A stretch of DNA of 37,985 bases from Bacilli bacterium (GTDB lineage: Bacteria > Bacillota_I > Bacilli_A > MAG-NZ). Made by a program: the position numbers and the translations under genes. The notes under the pieces are model-generated. The model saw nothing but the letters and a program-made list of their open reading frames with translations, was not told the DNA's origin and searched no databases. This document shows, one piece after another, positions 7,808-16,008 of this stretch. The DNA is taken from positions 1-37,985 of the forward strand of contig JAGYLA010000005.1 in NCBI GenBank assembly GCA_018401215.1. Direction: 5' to 3'. The stretch's first letter is position 1; the number at the start of each line of letters is the position of its first letter.

Positions 7808-9841
7808 ATGAATGTCGTTATAGTTGAATCCCCCACCAAAGCATCCACGATTGAAAAATATTTAGGCAAAGACTACAAGGTCTTGTCGAGTGTTGGACAC
7901 ATTCGTGATTTAGCAACCACTGGTAAGGGCGGACTCGGAATTGATGTAGACAATGGCTTTGAGCCGAACTACATTACAATCAAAGGCAAAGAGAGTGTCA
8001 TCAAAGAATTGAAAAAAGCGGCGAAATCTTCTGACCGCGTTTTTTTAGCAACCGACCCCGACCGCGAAGGGGAAGCAATCAGTTGGCACATTGCTGAAGT
8101 GTTAGGGTTGTCAAAACAAGACCGTCACCGAGTCGTTTTTTATGAAATTACCAAAGACTCGGTATTGAAAGCATTCAATGATGTTCGTCCAATCAACGAT
8201 GAATTGGTCGAGTCCCAAGAAACTCGCCGAATGTTGGACCGCATCATGGGATTCAAATTATCTAAACTATTACAAAACAAAATCAAATCCAAATCCGCAG
8301 GCCGGGTTCAAAGTGTTGCGTTGAAGCTTGTGGTTGATTTGGAGCGTGAAATTCAAGCCTTTGAACCGGTTGAATACTGGACATTGCAAGCATTGTTTCC
8401 CGATGTTGCAGAATTAAAGAAAATCAAAGGCAAAAAAGCCGTCATCGAGAACGAAACACAAATGAACGGCATTCTTAAGGGGTTGAAGCCTGAGTATACC
8501 GTTACTGATGTGACAACCAAAGAAAGCAAACAAAAAGCAAAATTACCATTTACCACCTCGACCTTACAACAAGAAGCGTCAAACAAGTTGGGCTATGGAT
8601 CGAAAAAAACAATGATTGGCGCACAAAAACTCTACGAAGGAATCGAACTGAAAAACGAAACCGTGGGGTTAATAACTTACATGCGTACCGACTCGTTTCG
8701 TTTGAGTGATGAATTTACAAGCGTAGCCAAAACCTACATCGAGAAACAATTTGGTGCGAAGTACTACAAAGGCGTACAGTTCATCAAAAACAAAAATGCC
8801 CAAGAGGCGCACGAAGCGATTCGTCCAACAAGTGTTACGCGTACCCCAGAATTGATGCAGCCGTATTTGGGGAACGAAGAATTTAGACTCTACAAATTGA
8901 TTTACGAACGAGCGGTCTCGAGCATGATGAGTGACGCGGTGTTTACGGTAGGCCAAATAACATTGCAAAATGGAGACTATTTGTTTCAAATGGAATCCAG
9001 AGAAATGAAGTTTGCTGGATATCAAGCAGTCTATTCATACGACAACGTCAAAGACAAATCATTGTCGGTACTGAAGGTTGGCGAAACGCTCAAACCAGAA
9101 GAAATCAAACCCGAACAAAAGTTTACCAAACCACCCACCCGATATTCTGAGGCCACGTTAATCAAAGAAATGGAAGAACTAGGGATTGGTCGACCAAGTA
9201 CGTATTCAGCCACCATGGAAACATTAAAAAAACGCAATTACGTGACGATCGAAGACAAACGCTTTATTCCTTCGGAACAAGGCATTGAAACGACCGATAA
9301 ACTCGCCGAATATTTTACTGACTTTATCAACGTTGATTACACCAAAGCGATGGAAGAACACTTGGATGACGTCTCGCAAGGAGAACTGAACGGCAAACAA
9401 GTCCTGAGTGATTTTTATACTCACTTTTCTGAAACCGTCGATACGGCCTATCAAACGATGGAAAAAAAAGCCCCTGTTCCTGTGGGTCGTGATTGTCCAG
9501 AATGTGGACATCCCCTGGTGGAACGCATTGGCAAATACGGAAAATTTGTTTCCTGCCAGAACTATCCGGAATGCAAATTCATCGAAAAAACCAAAAAAGA
9601 AGTCGTTACGACCGGTGTGACTTGTCCCAAATGTAACAAAGGGGAAATGGTTGAACGCGTTGCTGGCAAAGGCCGCAACCGCGGGAAAACCTTTTATGCG
9701 TGCAATCAGTTTCCTAAATGCAAGCACATCGTCAATGACCCACCAACAGGAGAATTGTGCGATTCGTGTGGCATGTTAATGGTCACACATGACGAAGAAA
9801 TCGTTTGCTCCAACAAAGAATGTGCCACCAACACGAACTAA
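7808..9841 (+). CDS. topA: DNA topoisomerase I
   Basis: A type IA topoisomerase that relaxes negative supercoils. The 677 aa begin with a TOPRIM domain (MNVVIVESPTKASTI, with FLATDPDREGEAISWH). The catalytic Tyr is in GLITYMRTDSFRLS (Tyr291). The C-terminus carries three Cys4 zinc-ribbon modules: CPECGHP to NYPEC, CPKCNKG to FPKC, and CDSCGML to NKEC. The gene has its own strong promoter and terminator and is monocistronic. The SD GGAGG sits only 4 nt before the ATG. Confidence 0.97.
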   Translation: MNVVIVESPTKASTIEKYLGKDYKVLSSVGHIRDLATTGKGGLGIDVDNGFEPNYITIKGKESVIKELKKAAKSSDRVFLATDPDREGEAISWHIAEVLGLSKQDRHRVVFYEITKDSVLKAFNDVRPINDELVESQETRRMLDRIMGFKLSKLLQNKIKSKSAGRVQSVALKLVVDLEREIQAFEPVEYWTLQALFPDVAELKKIKGKKAVIENETQMNGILKGLKPEYTVTDVTTKESKQKAKLPFTTSTLQQEASNKLGYGSKKTMIGAQKLYEGIELKNETVGLITYMRTDSFRLSDEFTSVAKTYIEKQFGAKYYKGVQFIKNKNAQEAHEAIRPTSVTRTPELMQPYLGNEEFRLYKLIYERAVSSMMSDAVFTVGQITLQNGDYLFQMESREMKFAGYQAVYSYDNVKDKSLSVLKVGETLKPEEIKPEQKFTKPPTRYSEATLIKEMEELGIGRPSTYSATMETLKKRNYVTIEDKRFIPSEQGIETTDKLAEYFTDFINVDYTKAMEEHLDDVSQGELNGKQVLSDFYTHFSETVDTAYQTMEKKAPVPVGRDCPECGHPLVERIGKYGKFVSCQNYPECKFIEKTKKEVVTTGVTCPKCNKGEMVERVAGKGRNRGKTFYACNQFPKCKHIVNDPPTGELCDSCGMLMVTHDEEIVCSNKECATNTN

Positions 9842-9857
9842 TCGTTCGTGTTTTTTT
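9831..9857 (+). terminator. Intrinsic terminator of topA
   Basis: ACACGAAC (9831-9838) pairs with GTTCGTGT (9844-9851), loop of 5 nt, then T7. The left arm is formed by the last codons of topA. Confidence 0.88.
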
Positions 9858-9878
9858 ATGAAAATTTTTTCATAAACC

Positions 9879-9925
9879 TTTAATTCTTTGAATTCTTGCT
9901 TTATAATTGAATGATAACGTTTACG
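9879..9925 (+). promoter_or_regulatory. Promoter and cre-like operator of the CcpA-like gene
   Basis: The -10 TATAAT (9902-9907) has a weak -35 (TTTAAT, 9879-9884) at 17 nt. TGATAACGTTTACG (9912-9925), centred on the palindrome AACGTT, sits at the start of transcription. It resembles the CcpA/LacI-family cre box (TGWAANCGNTNWCA) with two mismatches, and suggests autorepression. SD CGGAGG at 9928-9933. Confidence 0.6.
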
Positions 9926-9938
9926 GTCGGAGGACGTC

Positions 9939-10937
9939 ATGAAAAAATCCAAAGTAACCATTTATGAAGTAGCGGGCAAAGCAAACGTCTCCTTGGCGAC
10001 GGTGTCCCGCGTCTTAAATTACCCAGAAAAGGTCAAAGCATCGACGCGCGAGCGGGTGATGGGGGTAATCAACGAACTCGGGTATCGCCCGAATGCAATC
10101 GCGCGTGGACTCGCCTCAAGAAAATCCACCTTCATTGGCATCGTCGTGCCGGACTTTTCCCGTGCCTCTGTTGCCGAAGCGGTGAACGGAATTGCCTTAT
10201 TGGCGAACCAATATGGCTATCAAATTTTAGTTTTTCCGGCCGAAGGTGAAAATCGCTCCAGCAAAGACGTCTGGGCAGACGTTGTTGCCTCCCAAGTGGA
10301 CGGTGTGTTGTACCTCAATGATTTGGTGACGGACAAGGACGTCGAATACATGAACACAATGAGTGTTCCTATCGTCATTGCAAATGTCTTACTTGATAAA
10401 GACCAAACGATGCCAACCGTAAACATTGACTATGAACGTGCGGCCTATGAAATCACAAAAAAATTAATCTCACGCGGTCGCAAACAAATCATGCTCGCGC
10501 AAACGCGTCGTGAGTACTCGATGAACAATGCGAAGGAAATCGGTTATTTGCGAGCATTGAAGGAAGCAGGCATTGACCCAATTGTTCTACGCACGTCCGG
10601 CAAACCGCATGTGAATTACCCTGTCGTCACTGACTTTCTTCGCAAAACAACGGTTGATGCAATCATTGGTGTGCGTGACTCGATCGCGGTTGCTTGTTTG
10701 AACGTCGCAATGGATTTGGGACACAATGTGCCAAATGACATTGAAGTGTATGGGTTTCAAAATACTAGAACAGCCTTACTAGCTCGTCCTCAATTGTCGA
10801 CGATTGATGTCCCAACGTTTGAAATTGGGAAACGATCAATGGAAATGTTATCCATCCTAATGAACGACGAACCACTCGACCAAAACGCTGTGATTATTCC
10901 TTATGGGATTGTTGAGCGCGGATCGACCAAACAATAA
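9939..10937 (+). CDS. ccpA: LacI/GalR family regulator, CcpA-like
   Basis: A 332-aa repressor with an N-terminal LacI helix-turn-helix (VTIYEVAGKANVSLATVSRV), the hinge helix NAIARGLASRKS, and a periplasmic-binding-protein-like effector domain. By eye it resembles B. subtilis CcpA throughout: GYRPNAIARGLAS, the NTRTALLARPQLSTIDVPTFEIG segment, and a VERGSTKQ C-terminus compared with LRKSTKS. CcpA with HPr-Ser-P controls carbon catabolite genes. Whether this protein binds HPr-Ser-P cannot be judged here, so another LacI-family role is possible. The upstream box suggests autoregulation, and a similar box lies before gap. It is followed by tyrS after a 40-nt gap holding a strong hairpin. Confidence 0.8.
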   Translation: MKKSKVTIYEVAGKANVSLATVSRVLNYPEKVKASTRERVMGVINELGYRPNAIARGLASRKSTFIGIVVPDFSRASVAEAVNGIALLANQYGYQILVFPAEGENRSSKDVWADVVASQVDGVLYLNDLVTDKDVEYMNTMSVPIVIANVLLDKDQTMPTVNIDYERAAYEITKKLISRGRKQIMLAQTRREYSMNNAKEIGYLRALKEAGIDPIVLRTSGKPHVNYPVVTDFLRKTTVDAIIGVRDSIAVACLNVAMDLGHNVPNDIEVYGFQNTRTALLARPQLSTIDVPTFEIGKRSMEMLSILMNDEPLDQNAVIIPYGIVERGSTKQ

Positions 10938-10944
10938 GAGAGGT

Positions 10945-10973
10945 ACGTCCTAGAATGTGATGTTCTAGGACGT
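10945..10973 (+). promoter_or_regulatory. 11-bp hairpin covering the tyrS ribosome binding site
   Basis: ACGTCCTAGAA (10945-10955) pairs perfectly with TTCTAGGACGT (10963-10973) around a 7-nt loop. The right arm holds AGGA (10967-10970), the only SD-like sequence before the tyrS ATG at 10978. Only three T residues follow, so it is a poor intrinsic terminator. It looks like a translational or processing element. No T-box leader is present. Confidence 0.65.
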
Positions 10974-10977
10974 TTGA

Positions 10978-12225
10978 ATGACAATGAAGTTATACGATGA
11001 ATTACTCGCCCGCGGCGCGGTCGCACAAATTACCGATGATGAACTCATCACGCAACTAAACTCCTCATCGCTGACGTTTTATTTGGGGATTGACCCAACT
11101 GGCGACAGCTTGCATGTGGGTCATTTGTTTGGCTTGATCAATTGCCGTCGTCTGCAGGATGCTGGTCATAAACCAGTGTTGCTTGTCGGTGGTGCAACAG
11201 GGATGATTGGTGACCCCTCTGGCAAAAGCGCAGAACGCAATTTACTCGACCAAGCAGCAATTGACCACAATGTTGCGTCGTTAACTGCTCAAATCACTAA
11301 ACTTATCGACGCCAAAATGGTCAACAATTACGCCTGGACCCAGTCCTACGACGTGATTTCTTTTTTGCGTGACATCGGAAAACACTTTTCGATCAACACG
11401 ATGATTGCCAAAGACAGTGTCAAATCAAGACTAGATAGTGGTATTAGTTATACCGAGTTTTCCTATCAAGTGTTGCAAGCGTTAGATTATTATCATTTAT
11501 ACAAGGATGAAGGCGTTCGCTTGCAAGTCGGTGGCACCGAGCAGTGGGGCAACATTACTGCGGGCCTTGATTTGATTCGCCGCATCTTAGCGCCCAACGA
11601 ACAAGCGTATGGCTTGTGTTGGGAGTTGATCACCAAATCCGATGGCACGAAGTTTGGCAAAACCGAACAAGGGGCGATTTGGTTGGACCCAGAAAAAACA
11701 ACGCCTTATGCGTTTTATCAGTTTTGGTACAACACCGCTGATGAGGATGCAATTCGGTACTTGAAGAAATTTACCTTCTTGAGCCTTGATGAGATTGCAA
11801 CCATCCAGCAACAGATGAACGAAGCCCCGCAAGAACGCGCGGCACAACATCGCTTGGCCGAAGAACTGACGACCTTGATTCATTCCAGTCAAGCAACTGC
11901 TGACGCGATTCGGGTATCTAACGCCTTGTTCAATCAAGACTACGATTCGTTAACCTTAGAAGAAGTTAAAGCAGGATTTCAAGATGTCGCAACCATCACC
12001 ATCCAATCGATGAACATATTGGATGTATTGACTGAGACTGGATTAGCAAGTTCCAAATCAGAGGCTCGCCGCTATGTGGAATCAGGTGGTATCACCTTAA
12101 ATCATCAACGGATTGATTCGATCGATGTAGAGGTGAATCCTTCCACGGCGATACATGGTTCATTCAGTGTTCTTCGCCGGGGAAAAAAACAGTACGCAAT
12201 GATCCTTTTTTCAACCACTATTTAA
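10978..12225 (+). CDS. tyrS: Tyrosyl-tRNA synthetase
   Basis: A class I synthetase that charges tRNA-Tyr. The HIGH-like motif is HVGH (in GDSLHVGHLFGL), the KMSKS-like loop is KFGKT, and GGTEQWGNI lies in the tyrosine-binding region. A C-terminal S4-like RNA-binding domain (TGLASSKSEARRYVESGGI) completes the 415 aa. Two ATGs (10978, 10984) are possible; the first is 7 nt from the AGGA. It has no obvious promoter of its own, so it is probably transcribed with the CcpA-like gene through the intervening hairpin. Confidence 0.96.
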   Translation: MTMKLYDELLARGAVAQITDDELITQLNSSSLTFYLGIDPTGDSLHVGHLFGLINCRRLQDAGHKPVLLVGGATGMIGDPSGKSAERNLLDQAAIDHNVASLTAQITKLIDAKMVNNYAWTQSYDVISFLRDIGKHFSINTMIAKDSVKSRLDSGISYTEFSYQVLQALDYYHLYKDEGVRLQVGGTEQWGNITAGLDLIRRILAPNEQAYGLCWELITKSDGTKFGKTEQGAIWLDPEKTTPYAFYQFWYNTADEDAIRYLKKFTFLSLDEIATIQQQMNEAPQERAAQHRLAEELTTLIHSSQATADAIRVSNALFNQDYDSLTLEEVKAGFQDVATITIQSMNILDVLTETGLASSKSEARRYVESGGITLNHQRIDSIDVEVNPSTAIHGSFSVLRRGKKQYAMILFSTTI

Positions 12226-12242
12226 CCACCCTAAAATCACCT

Positions 12243-12256
12243 TGAAATCGCTTACT
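12243..12256 (+). promoter_or_regulatory. cre-like box between tyrS and oppA
   Basis: TGAAATCGCTTACT matches the CcpA cre consensus TGWAANCGNTNWCA at all but the last base. It lies just upstream of the tyrS terminator and about 66 nt before the oppA -35. It could be chance; the presence of a CcpA-like gene nearby makes it worth listing. Confidence 0.35.
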
Positions 12257-12270
12257 TATAGATAAATTGG

Positions 12271-12299
12271 CCGATTTGTTCAAAAAATCGGTTTTTTTT
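12271..12299 (+). terminator. Intrinsic terminator after tyrS
   Basis: CCGATTT (12271-12277) pairs with AAATCGG (12285-12291) around a 7-nt loop and is followed by T8. Confidence 0.88.
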
Positions 12300-12321
12300 G
12301 TAAAAAATATGTCATTTTTGT

Positions 12322-12349
12322 TTGACAGTGTGCCAAGCATTGTTATAGA
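12322..12349 (+). promoter_or_regulatory. oppA promoter
   Basis: The -35 TTGACA (12322-12327) is consensus and the -10 TATAGA (12344-12349) lies 16 nt away. A TG at 12341-12342 makes it an extended -10. This is one of the strongest-looking promoters in the window, fitting high expression of a binding protein. Confidence 0.75.
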
Positions 12350-12388
12350 CTTGTAAAAAGTTGTTAAACTTTTGTAGGGAGAATATAC

Positions 12389-14755
12389 ATGAAAAAATTA
12401 TTAGCTCTTCTGTTATCAGTGACTCTAGTGTTTACACTAGCAGCGTGTGCAGAAGAAACACCTGAACCTGTCGCTCCAGTCGTTCCTGAAGTGCCGTCAG
12501 AAGTGGAAGAAGTTTTATTTCCAGATTATGACCGCGTTACAGGATTTGTGGACTTCAAGTTTGCAGATGCCGAATTACGTCACACCTTTTTCGCAGCAGC
12601 GGAAAAGTATTTATTAGATGAAATGGTTCCGGGAATTCCCCTTTATGCCAACTCATCATTCAACTTGTATGCTGATCGTCTTCAAACACCGCTTCGCGAG
12701 TACATTCCTGTTATGGGATTTGGTACTGGTTTTAGTACGATGAGTGTGGATGATTCACAAGTTGAGTTTGAACCAGGAGTTACTGGAGTTGCTGGCGAGT
12801 ATACGTACCGCATTGCAACCTCATCGAACCCTGATACATTCAACCAATGGATTTATCAAGATTCAATTTCATCCGATGTCTTATCATCGGCGTTAGCTGC
12901 TTTGTACTATTTTGATTTCAACGATACTCGTGATGGGTATGAAATCAAACCAGACATGGCTTCAGCGTTGCCGACTCCAGTTGAAGCTACAACATTGCCA
13001 ACAGGGGCTGTTGTATCGAACAAATGGCGTGTTCCGATTGCAGATGGATTAGAATTTTTCTTCCATCCAGACAATACGGTTGACATTCCAGCTGGATCCG
13101 AACAAATCACTGCACAAACATTCGTTGATACCTTTGAATTAGCATTGACGAACAAATGGTTCCGTGCCGTTTCTGGTGGTGGATCCTTTATGGGAACTTC
13201 AACCACTGCGATTGTCAGTGCGGAAGAATTCTCAAATGGTCTCGTTCCATTTAGCGATGTAGGAATTAAAGTCGTGAATGGCAATGAAATCGAATTTACC
13301 TTTATTGACTTACAATCCGAATGGAACGTCAAATATTGGTTGTCCAGTTTCGTTATGACACCAATTCATATTCCTTTATATGAAGCATTGGGTGGCGTCG
13401 ATGGTACATACGGTACGACTGCTGAAACTACGTCTTACACCGGTGCACATTATATTAGTGTGTATGAAGCCGACAAAGTAGTACGTTTGGCAGACAACCC
13501 TAACTACCATGCTCCTGACCGTTACTTCTTTACTGGAATCAACTTCTTAATCATTACAGACCCTGCAATTCGTTTCCAAGAATTTGTTGCTGGTCGTTTG
13601 GATGCTGCGGGAGTACCTGCTGCACGATTCGAAGAATTCCAAAATGATCCTCGTATTCGTCCGGTACCAGGTGCAACCACATTCCGTTTGAACTTCAATG
13701 CAACCGGATCTCTTGAAGAAATGGAAGCGCAATGGGAAGTTGCTGGTAAAGGAACCGTTCCTGCAGATGTAGTACCTGAACCAATCTTGGGACAATTAGA
13801 TTTCCGTAAAGCACTCTATTTCGCGGTTGACCGTGAACGTTTAGCCAAAGAAATCTTGAAATCTGCTGAACCACAACAATTATTCTTTACACCTGCTTAC
13901 CTTGTTGAACCAGAACTAGGAATTAACTTCCGTGGTACTTCTCAAGGACTTGGTGTTGCTGCTGAATACTCACCAGCTACATTTGGATATAACTTCGATG
14001 CGGCTCGTGCCTTGTTCGATCAAGCATTGGCTCCACTGGTTGCCGATGGAACGTACAGTAGTGGCGATGTCATTAACTTGACGTATGCAACGAACGCAGG
14101 TAGCGAATTTGACCGTTTGACGTTTGAATTCCTTCAAGATGCATTTGAAACAACCTTCGTTTCTTCGCAGTACAACATCTCTGTTACGTTTGAAAATATT
14201 CCAGCACCATTCCCACAAAACTATTTCAACTACATCATTCCAGGTGTATCTGACTTAGGAGCGGGGGGAATCTCTGGTGGAACCTTGAATGCATCGTCCT
14301 TCTTGTCACAGTATCGTTATGACAATGCGGGAGGATTCACACTCAGCTGGGGTATGGATACTCGTATCGCAAACATTCCAGTTGTGTATGAAATCAATGG
14401 AGTAGAACGCAAAGAAGTGTACAGCTTTGATGCAATCCATAAAATGTTGAATGGACGTGTTTACATCGTTGAAGGTCAAGAATCCTTCTTCCCAGTCGCT
14501 CGTGGCTTCTCTACGGGTGAAGAATTCGTCTCCTTCGAGATTGCTCGATTCTTAGATCCAGCGTATCGTAACATTCGTTATACGATTACGTTAGACGGCG
14601 AACCAGTTGAAGGCTTCAATAACGTTGCTGCTACAAGTCGATTTGTTAACGCATTCGGCCTACAACCAGGAACTGCATATGGTGTAGAGTTGACGTTTGA
14701 ATTGACGGAAGATGGGTCAACGCAAACATCTCCTGCCTCATTCTCTACGAAGTAA
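12389..14755 (+). CDS. oppA: Oligopeptide ABC transporter substrate-binding lipoprotein
   Basis: A surface lipoprotein that captures peptides for OppBCDF. The signal peptide MKKLLALLLSVTLVFTLAAC has the lipobox LAAC, with the acylated Cys at 20, followed by a Pro/Glu linker. The body fits the family 5 binding proteins (SBP_bac_5), with FRKALYFAVDRERLAKEIL typical of the fold. At 788 aa it is longer than the usual ~540-600. The last ~60 residues (LQPGTAYGVELTFELTEDG and on to the end) look like a fibronectin type III domain. It is transcribed alone, with its own promoter and a strong terminator before oppB, so it can be made in excess over the permease. Peptide specificity is inferred from the Opp context. 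Confidence 0.9.
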   Translation: MKKLLALLLSVTLVFTLAACAEETPEPVAPVVPEVPSEVEEVLFPDYDRVTGFVDFKFADAELRHTFFAAAEKYLLDEMVPGIPLYANSSFNLYADRLQTPLREYIPVMGFGTGFSTMSVDDSQVEFEPGVTGVAGEYTYRIATSSNPDTFNQWIYQDSISSDVLSSALAALYYFDFNDTRDGYEIKPDMASALPTPVEATTLPTGAVVSNKWRVPIADGLEFFFHPDNTVDIPAGSEQITAQTFVDTFELALTNKWFRAVSGGGSFMGTSTTAIVSAEEFSNGLVPFSDVGIKVVNGNEIEFTFIDLQSEWNVKYWLSSFVMTPIHIPLYEALGGVDGTYGTTAETTSYTGAHYISVYEADKVVRLADNPNYHAPDRYFFTGINFLIITDPAIRFQEFVAGRLDAAGVPAARFEEFQNDPRIRPVPGATTFRLNFNATGSLEEMEAQWEVAGKGTVPADVVPEPILGQLDFRKALYFAVDRERLAKEILKSAEPQQLFFTPAYLVEPELGINFRGTSQGLGVAAEYSPATFGYNFDAARALFDQALAPLVADGTYSSGDVINLTYATNAGSEFDRLTFEFLQDAFETTFVSSQYNISVTFENIPAPFPQNYFNYIIPGVSDLGAGGISGGTLNASSFLSQYRYDNAGGFTLSWGMDTRIANIPVVYEINGVERKEVYSFDAIHKMLNGRVYIVEGQESFFPVARGFSTGEEFVSFEIARFLDPAYRNIRYTITLDGEPVEGFNNVAATSRFVNAFGLQPGTAYGVELTFELTEDGSTQTSPASFSTK

Positions 14756-14788
14756 AACGATATAATTTCACTGATTCAGTATTGATTA

Positions 14789-14820
14789 AACAAGTTGCGA
14801 TTCGTCGCAACTTGTTTTTT
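14789..14820 (+). terminator. Intrinsic terminator between oppA and oppB (UUCG loop)
   Basis: AACAAGTTGCGA (14789-14800) pairs perfectly with TCGCAACTTGTT (14805-14816) around a TTCG tetraloop, followed by T residues. It separates oppA from the permease genes. Confidence 0.93.
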
Positions 14821-14882
14821 GTTACTTTGCATGAAAAAATAGCAAATTTGACATTTAATCTGTCAGTTTTCTATGGATACTT

Positions 14883-14891
14883 TGATATAAT
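14883..14891 (+). promoter_or_regulatory. Extended -10 promoter of oppBCDF
   Basis: TGATATAAT is a consensus extended -10 (TGnTATAAT). No good -35 lies at 16-18 nt; a TTGACA at 14848-14853 is too far to pair with it. The oppB ATG is 41 nt downstream with SD AGAAGGTG at 14918-14925. Confidence 0.65.
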
Positions 14892-14931
14892 ATACAAATA
14901 ACAAACAAAGATTATCAGAAGGTGAAGCGTT

Positions 14932-16008
14932 ATGATTCGTTATATTATTGTTCGAACAATCTGGGTATTTATTGTTTTGATCTCTGTGCTATCAATCAAC
15001 TTCTCATTGTTGAAGCTAGCACCAGAATACCCGCCAACCGAAGAAGAAGCGCGTGAGATTTATTACGCACGACAAGTATCGGATGGGTATATGGAATTGA
15101 CCGTGATTACCGATCCCGATCGCATTCGTTCGTTGGTTGCTGGTGAAGAAGTGGCGTGTACGCATCCAAAATGCTACATCGTCCGTGGCGAGTCTCGTTG
15201 GCTCGTATACACTCCAGTCCCCATTTCAGTTCAGTATGTGAATTGGGTGCGCAACGTGGTCTTTGATTGGAACTGGGGCGTCTCCACAAGACTATCGGTG
15301 AATACTCCTGCATTTCAAGTGTTGACCGACCGGATTCCCGTAACCCTTCGATTGAATTTAATATCTTTGGCGTTTTATATTCCGATTGGATTTTTACTTG
15401 GTATTTTAGCGGCGCTGAAGAAAAACACCAAAATTGATGATGCCATCTCTCTTGGTGTCATGGTGTTCATCTCGGTACCTAGTTTTGTTACGATGACCGT
15501 CCTTGTTATGGTCTTTGGCTATTGGTTACGCGTTCTACCTGCTCAGTTTCCGGCCAGTGATGCACTGGGAATCGTTCAATACACTGGAATGATTTTGCCT
15601 GTCTTAGGATTATCGTTTGGTGCGATTGCCGGATTAACAAGAACAACGCGAGCAGAACTTGCGGAAGTGTTGACCTCAGAGTTTGTATTGCTTGCTCGTG
15701 CCAAAGGATTAACGTACCGTCAATCCGTCTTGCGACATGCAATGCGTAACTCGATGGTGCCTTTGGTTCCGGACATTATTGGTTCGTTCGTTGGCTTGCT
15801 TTCTGGGTCAGTAATTATTGAGTTGATTTATTCGATTCCCGGAACAGGACGAATCTTCTTGCGTGCTCTTGAAGCAAGTAGTTATGATTACAACGTTATT
15901 TTAGTTACCACTGCCTTTTATACCACCATTGGCTTATTTGCCGTATTGTTGGTTGATTTGTCGTATGGTCTTGTTGACCCACGAATTCGAATGGGAGCGA
16001 AAAAATAA
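14932..16008 (+). CDS. oppB: Oligopeptide ABC transporter permease OppB
   Basis: An inner-membrane permease of 358 aa. It has an N-terminal helix (~5-27), an extracytoplasmic segment (~28-130), and five further helices. The EAA loop that contacts the ATPases reads ELAEVLTSEFVLLARAKGLT. The region before the core matches the family (LTDRIPVTLRLNL). The first extracytoplasmic segment includes a Cys pair (CTHPKC) and an acidic stretch (PPTEEEAREIYYARQ), and looks somewhat longer than in typical OppB. It overlaps oppC by 1 nt (TAATG). Confidence 0.93.
   Translation: MIRYIIVRTIWVFIVLISVLSINFSLLKLAPEYPPTEEEAREIYYARQVSDGYMELTVITDPDRIRSLVAGEEVACTHPKCYIVRGESRWLVYTPVPISVQYVNWVRNVVFDWNWGVSTRLSVNTPAFQVLTDRIPVTLRLNLISLAFYIPIGFLLGILAALKKNTKIDDAISLGVMVFISVPSFVTMTVLVMVFGYWLRVLPAQFPASDALGIVQYTGMILPVLGLSFGAIAGLTRTTRAELAEVLTSEFVLLARAKGLTYRQSVLRHAMRNSMVPLVPDIIGSFVGLLSGSVIIELIYSIPGTGRIFLRALEASSYDYNVILVTTAFYTTIGLFAVLLVDLSYGLVDPRIRMGAKK

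Noticed and set aside
9858-9873. Palindrome ATGAAAATTTTTTCAT after topA as a separate regulatory site
   Set aside because: A/T-rich and imperfect, directly behind the topA terminator; likely chance.
10945-10978. Hairpin before tyrS as a simple terminator of the lacI-family gene
   Set aside because: Only three T residues follow the stem, and the right arm carries the tyrS SD, so control or processing is more likely, though weak termination is not excluded.
14848-14891. TTGACA (14848) paired with TATAAT (14886) as one oppB promoter
   Set aside because: The spacer is 32 nt, too long; the extended -10 alone is the better explanation.
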